Of a DNA stretch of 64,000 nt, positions 61,459-64,000 are shown one piece after another (position 1 is the first letter of the stretch; the number at the start of each line of letters is the position of its first letter). The translations under genes were made by a program, and so were the position numbers. The notes below the pieces were generated by a model. The model worked only from the letters and a program-made list of their open reading frames with translations. It made no database searches and was not told the origin of the DNA. Source of the stretch: Paraburkholderia lycopersici (GTDB taxonomy: Bacteria > Pseudomonadota > Gammaproteobacteria > Burkholderiales > Burkholderiaceae); NCBI RefSeq assembly GCF_900096975.1, contig NZ_FMYQ01000030.1:1-64000 (forward strand), in the 5' to 3' direction.

Positions 61459-64000
61459 ATGTCCGATACCGCCACGCCCACCGTGATCCGCCGCGAAGAT
61501 TACGCGCCGCCCGCCTTCCTGATCGATACCGTCGACCTCGAATTCGACCTCGTGCCCGAGCGCACCGTCGTCAAGAGCACGTTGCGCGTGCGGCGCAACC
61601 CCGACGCGAAACCCGCAGCGCATCTCGAGCTGATGGGCGAGCAGCTCGAATTCATCGGCGCGGCCATCGACGGCGAGCCCTATGCGACCGTGCGCGCGCA
61701 CGAGCACGGCCTCACGGTCGAAAACGTGCCCGACGCCTTCACGCTCACGCTTACCGGCGCGTGCGATCCGGCCGCCAACACCACGCTGTCGGGCCTGTAC
61801 GTCTCGGGCGGCAACTTCTTCACGCAGTGCGAGGCCGAGGGCTTTCGCCGCATCACGTGGTTCCTCGACCGCCCCGACGTGATGGCCACCTACACCGTCA
61901 CGCTGCGCGCCGACAAGACCGCATATCCGGTACTGCTTTCGAACGGCAACCTGATCGCCGAGGGCGACCTGTCCGACGGCCGCCACTATGCGAAGTGGGA
62001 AGACCCGTTCCGCAAGCCGAGCTATCTGTTCGCGCTGGTGGCGGGCAAGCTCGTGGCGCTCGAAGAGCACATCACGAGCGGCTCGGGCAAGGAGAAGCTG
62101 CTGCAGGTGTGGGTCGAGCCGCACGACCTCGACAAGACGCGCCACGCGATGGACTCGCTCATCCACGCGATCCGCTGGGACGAGCAGCGCTTCGGCCTCG
62201 AACTCGATCTCGACCGCTTCATGATCGTCGCCGTGAGCGACTTCAACATGGGCGCGATGGAGAACAAGGGGCTCAACATCTTCAACACGAAATACGTGCT
62301 GGCGAACCCCGAAACGGCCACCGACGTCGACTTCGCCAACATCGAGGCCGTGGTCGGCCACGAATACTTCCACAACTGGACCGGCAACCGCGTGACCTGC
62401 CGCGACTGGTTCCAGTTGAGCCTGAAGGAAGGGCTCACGGTGTTCCGCGACCAGGAGTTCTCGGCGGCCATGTCGGGGGGCGACGAAAACGAGGCCGCGC
62501 GCGCGACGAGGCGCATCGAGGACGTGCGCGTGCTGCGCCAGATGCAGTTCGCCGAGGACGCCGGCCCGATGGCACATCCGGTGCGCCCCGAGAGCTACGT
62601 CGAGATCAACAACTTCTACACGATGACCGTCTATGAGAAAGGCGCGGAAGTCGTGCGGATGTACCAGACGCTGCTCGGCCGCGACGGCTTCCGCAAGGGC
62701 ATGGACCTGTACTTCCAGCGCCACGACGGCCATGCCGTGACCTGCGACGACTTCCGCCGCGCGATGGCCGACGCCAACGGCCGCGACCTCGCGCAGTTCG
62801 AGCGCTGGTACAGCCAGGCGGGGACGCCGCGCGTGGCGGTCACGACGAGCTATGACGAAGGCACGCGCTGCTACAGCGTGACGCTCACGCAGGGCTACAC
62901 CAACGGCTCGCCCGCCGCGCGCGAGACGCAGAAGGGCCCGCTGCACATTCCGTTCGCGATCGGCCTGATCGGCCCGGACGGCGCGGACCTGCCGCTGCGC
63001 CTCGAAGGCGAGACCGCCGCGCAAGGCACGACGCGCGTGCTGGAGCTGACCGAAACGCAGCAAACCTTCACGTTCGCCGACGTGCTGGCGAAGCCCCTGC
63101 CCTCGCTGCTGCGCAACTTCTCGGCGCCCGTCGTCGTCGATTACGACTATGGCAACGACGAGCTTGCGTTCCTGCTCGCGCACGACAGCGACGCGTTCAA
63201 CCGCTGGGAAGCGGGCCAGCGCCTCGCCACGCGCGAGCTGCTCGCGCTCGCCGGGCGCGCCGCCGCGAGCCAACCGCTGGAAATCAACGACGCGCTCGTC
63301 GACGCCTTCCGCCGCGTGCTGACCGACGAATTGCTCTCGCCGTCGTTCCGCGAACTCGCGCTCATGCTGCCGTCGGAAACCTATCTCGCCGAGCAGATGG
63401 CGCAATCCGATCCTGCCGCCGTGCACGCCGCACGCCAGTTCGTGCGCAAGCAACTGGCGGCCGCACTGAAGGCGCAATGGCTCGCGGCCTATGAGCGCAA
63501 TGTCACGCCGGGCGCGTACGAGCCGACGCCCGAGGCGGCCGGTCATCGCGGACTGAAGAACCTTGCGCTCTCGTATCTCTCCGAACTCGACGATTCCGCC
63601 GAAGCGGTACGGCTCGCCACGGCGCAGTACGAAGCCGCGAACAACATGACCGACCGCTCGGCCGCGCTTTCCGCGCTGCTCAACGCACAAACGGCCACGG
63701 GCGGCGCGCTTGACGACCCGGCGCGCGCGGCGCTCGAAGACTTCTACGTGCGCTTCGAAAAGGAGCCGCTCGTCATCGACAAGTGGTTCGCGCTGCAGGC
63801 CACGCAGCGCGGCACGGCGCAACGCCCGACCATCGAAACCGTGCGCGCGCTCATGGGCCACCCCGCGTTCAACATCAGGAACCCGAACCGCGCACGCTCG
63901 CTGATCTTCAGCTTCTGCGCCGCGAACCCCGCGCAGTTCCATGCGGCAGACGGGTCGGGCTATACGTTCTGGGCCGACCAGGTGATCGCGCTCGACGCGC
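61459..64000 (+). CDS. pepN: Aminopeptidase N (3' end beyond the window)
   Basis: M1-family zinc aminopeptidase that trims N-terminal residues from peptides in the cytoplasm. About 847 residues of a family length near 890 are visible. The substrate-anchoring motif is SDFNMGAMENKGLNIFNTKY. The zinc site is HEYFHNWTGNRV, with the third ligand glutamate 19 residues after the second histidine in LSLKEGLTVFRDQEFS. The catalytic tyrosine is in NNFYTMTVYEKGAEVVRMY. The ATG at 61459 gives MSDTATPTVIRREDYAPPAF, a family-like start without a signal peptide. The C terminus lies outside. Confidence 0.97.
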   Translation, partial: MSDTATPTVIRREDYAPPAFLIDTVDLEFDLVPERTVVKSTLRVRRNPDAKPAAHLELMGEQLEFIGAAIDGEPYATVRAHEHGLTVENVPDAFTLTLTGACDPAANTTLSGLYVSGGNFFTQCEAEGFRRITWFLDRPDVMATYTVTLRADKTAYPVLLSNGNLIAEGDLSDGRHYAKWEDPFRKPSYLFALVAGKLVALEEHITSGSGKEKLLQVWVEPHDLDKTRHAMDSLIHAIRWDEQRFGLELDLDRFMIVAVSDFNMGAMENKGLNIFNTKYVLANPETATDVDFANIEAVVGHEYFHNWTGNRVTCRDWFQLSLKEGLTVFRDQEFSAAMSGGDENEAARATRRIEDVRVLRQMQFAEDAGPMAHPVRPESYVEINNFYTMTVYEKGAEVVRMYQTLLGRDGFRKGMDLYFQRHDGHAVTCDDFRRAMADANGRDLAQFERWYSQAGTPRVAVTTSYDEGTRCYSVTLTQGYTNGSPAARETQKGPLHIPFAIGLIGPDGADLPLRLEGETAAQGTTRVLELTETQQTFTFADVLAKPLPSLLRNFSAPVVVDYDYGNDELAFLLAHDSDAFNRWEAGQRLATRELLALAGRAAASQPLEINDALVDAFRRVLTDELLSPSFRELALMLPSETYLAEQMAQSDPAAVHAARQFVRKQLAAALKAQWLAAYERNVTPGAYEPTPEAAGHRGLKNLALSYLSELDDSAEAVRLATAQYEAANNMTDRSAALSALLNAQTATGGALDDPARAALEDFYVRFEKEPLVIDKWFALQATQRGTAQRPTIETVRALMGHPAFNIRNPNRARSLIFSFCAANPAQFHAADGSGYTFWADQVIALDA

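Overview
The window is 64 kb of GC-rich chromosome from a betaproteobacterium of the Burkholderia/Paraburkholderia group. The evidence is core synteny (serC-pheA-tyrA-aroA-cmk-rpsA-ihfB-lapA-lapB-ugd-rfaE-hldD-comEA-cysM), a one-piece tmRNA with tag ANDDTFALAA, UbiG and EtfB of betaproteobacterial type, and a DUF2968-type relic. I see no insertion sequence, prophage, integrase, CRISPR array, rRNA or ordinary tRNA. Genus assignment is inference.

Layout. 1-3365 (minus): end of etfB and the metNIQ methionine importer. 3640-6342: a frameshifted alpha/beta hydrolase, an ECHDC3-like crotonase and a histone-deacetylase-family amidohydrolase. 6558-7850: the lytic transglycosylase mltB. 7920-26166 (minus): a dense housekeeping block covering cysteine (cysM), DNA-binding ComEA, heptose/UDP-glucuronate sugars for LPS (hldD, rfaE, ugd), control of LPS assembly (lapAB), ihfB, rpsA, cmk, aromatic amino acid and serine synthesis (aroA, tyrA, pheA, serC), a DUF2059 exported protein and gyrA. 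26725-29551 (plus): ompA, ubiG, gph and the tmRNA ssrA.

29745-36633: a small exported protein, then a ModE-like regulator divergent from fdsGBA-fdsD, encoding a soluble NAD-dependent molybdenum formate dehydrogenase. The usual fdsC chaperone gene is missing from between fdsA and fdsD. 36677-38359: an aromatic-ring-type FAD monooxygenase. 38480-40012: a compact metal-resistance unit. A cation diffusion facilitator with a very histidine-rich N terminus is translationally coupled to an ArsR/SmtB repressor with an intact alpha-5 metal site, and a SmtB-like operator lies directly upstream.

40107-49959: a TPR protein fused to a glycosyltransferase-9-like domain, an MHS-family carboxylate symporter, a GNAT acetyltransferase, an orphan single-span membrane protein, a decayed DUF2968-like gene with at least three lesions, a class-I glutamine-amidotransferase-type hydrolase with a long disordered N terminus, and a CPA2 antiporter. 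50159-52243: an amidase and dsbB. 52621-60282 (plus): a purine-breakdown cluster (xdhA, xdhB, xdhC, an adenine-deaminase-type enzyme, guaD) that would convert adenine and guanine through hypoxanthine/xanthine to urate. 60364-64000: a DUF4136 lipoprotein and the start of pepN.

Most of the window is ordinary core genome. The parts most worth a second look are the SmtB-type operator with its metal-sensing unit, the accessory pocket at 44.3-46.6 kb (orphan plus pseudogene), the fds operon without fdsC, and the frameshifted hydrolase at 3.6-4.5 kb. I did not find a convincing wholly new multi-gene system.
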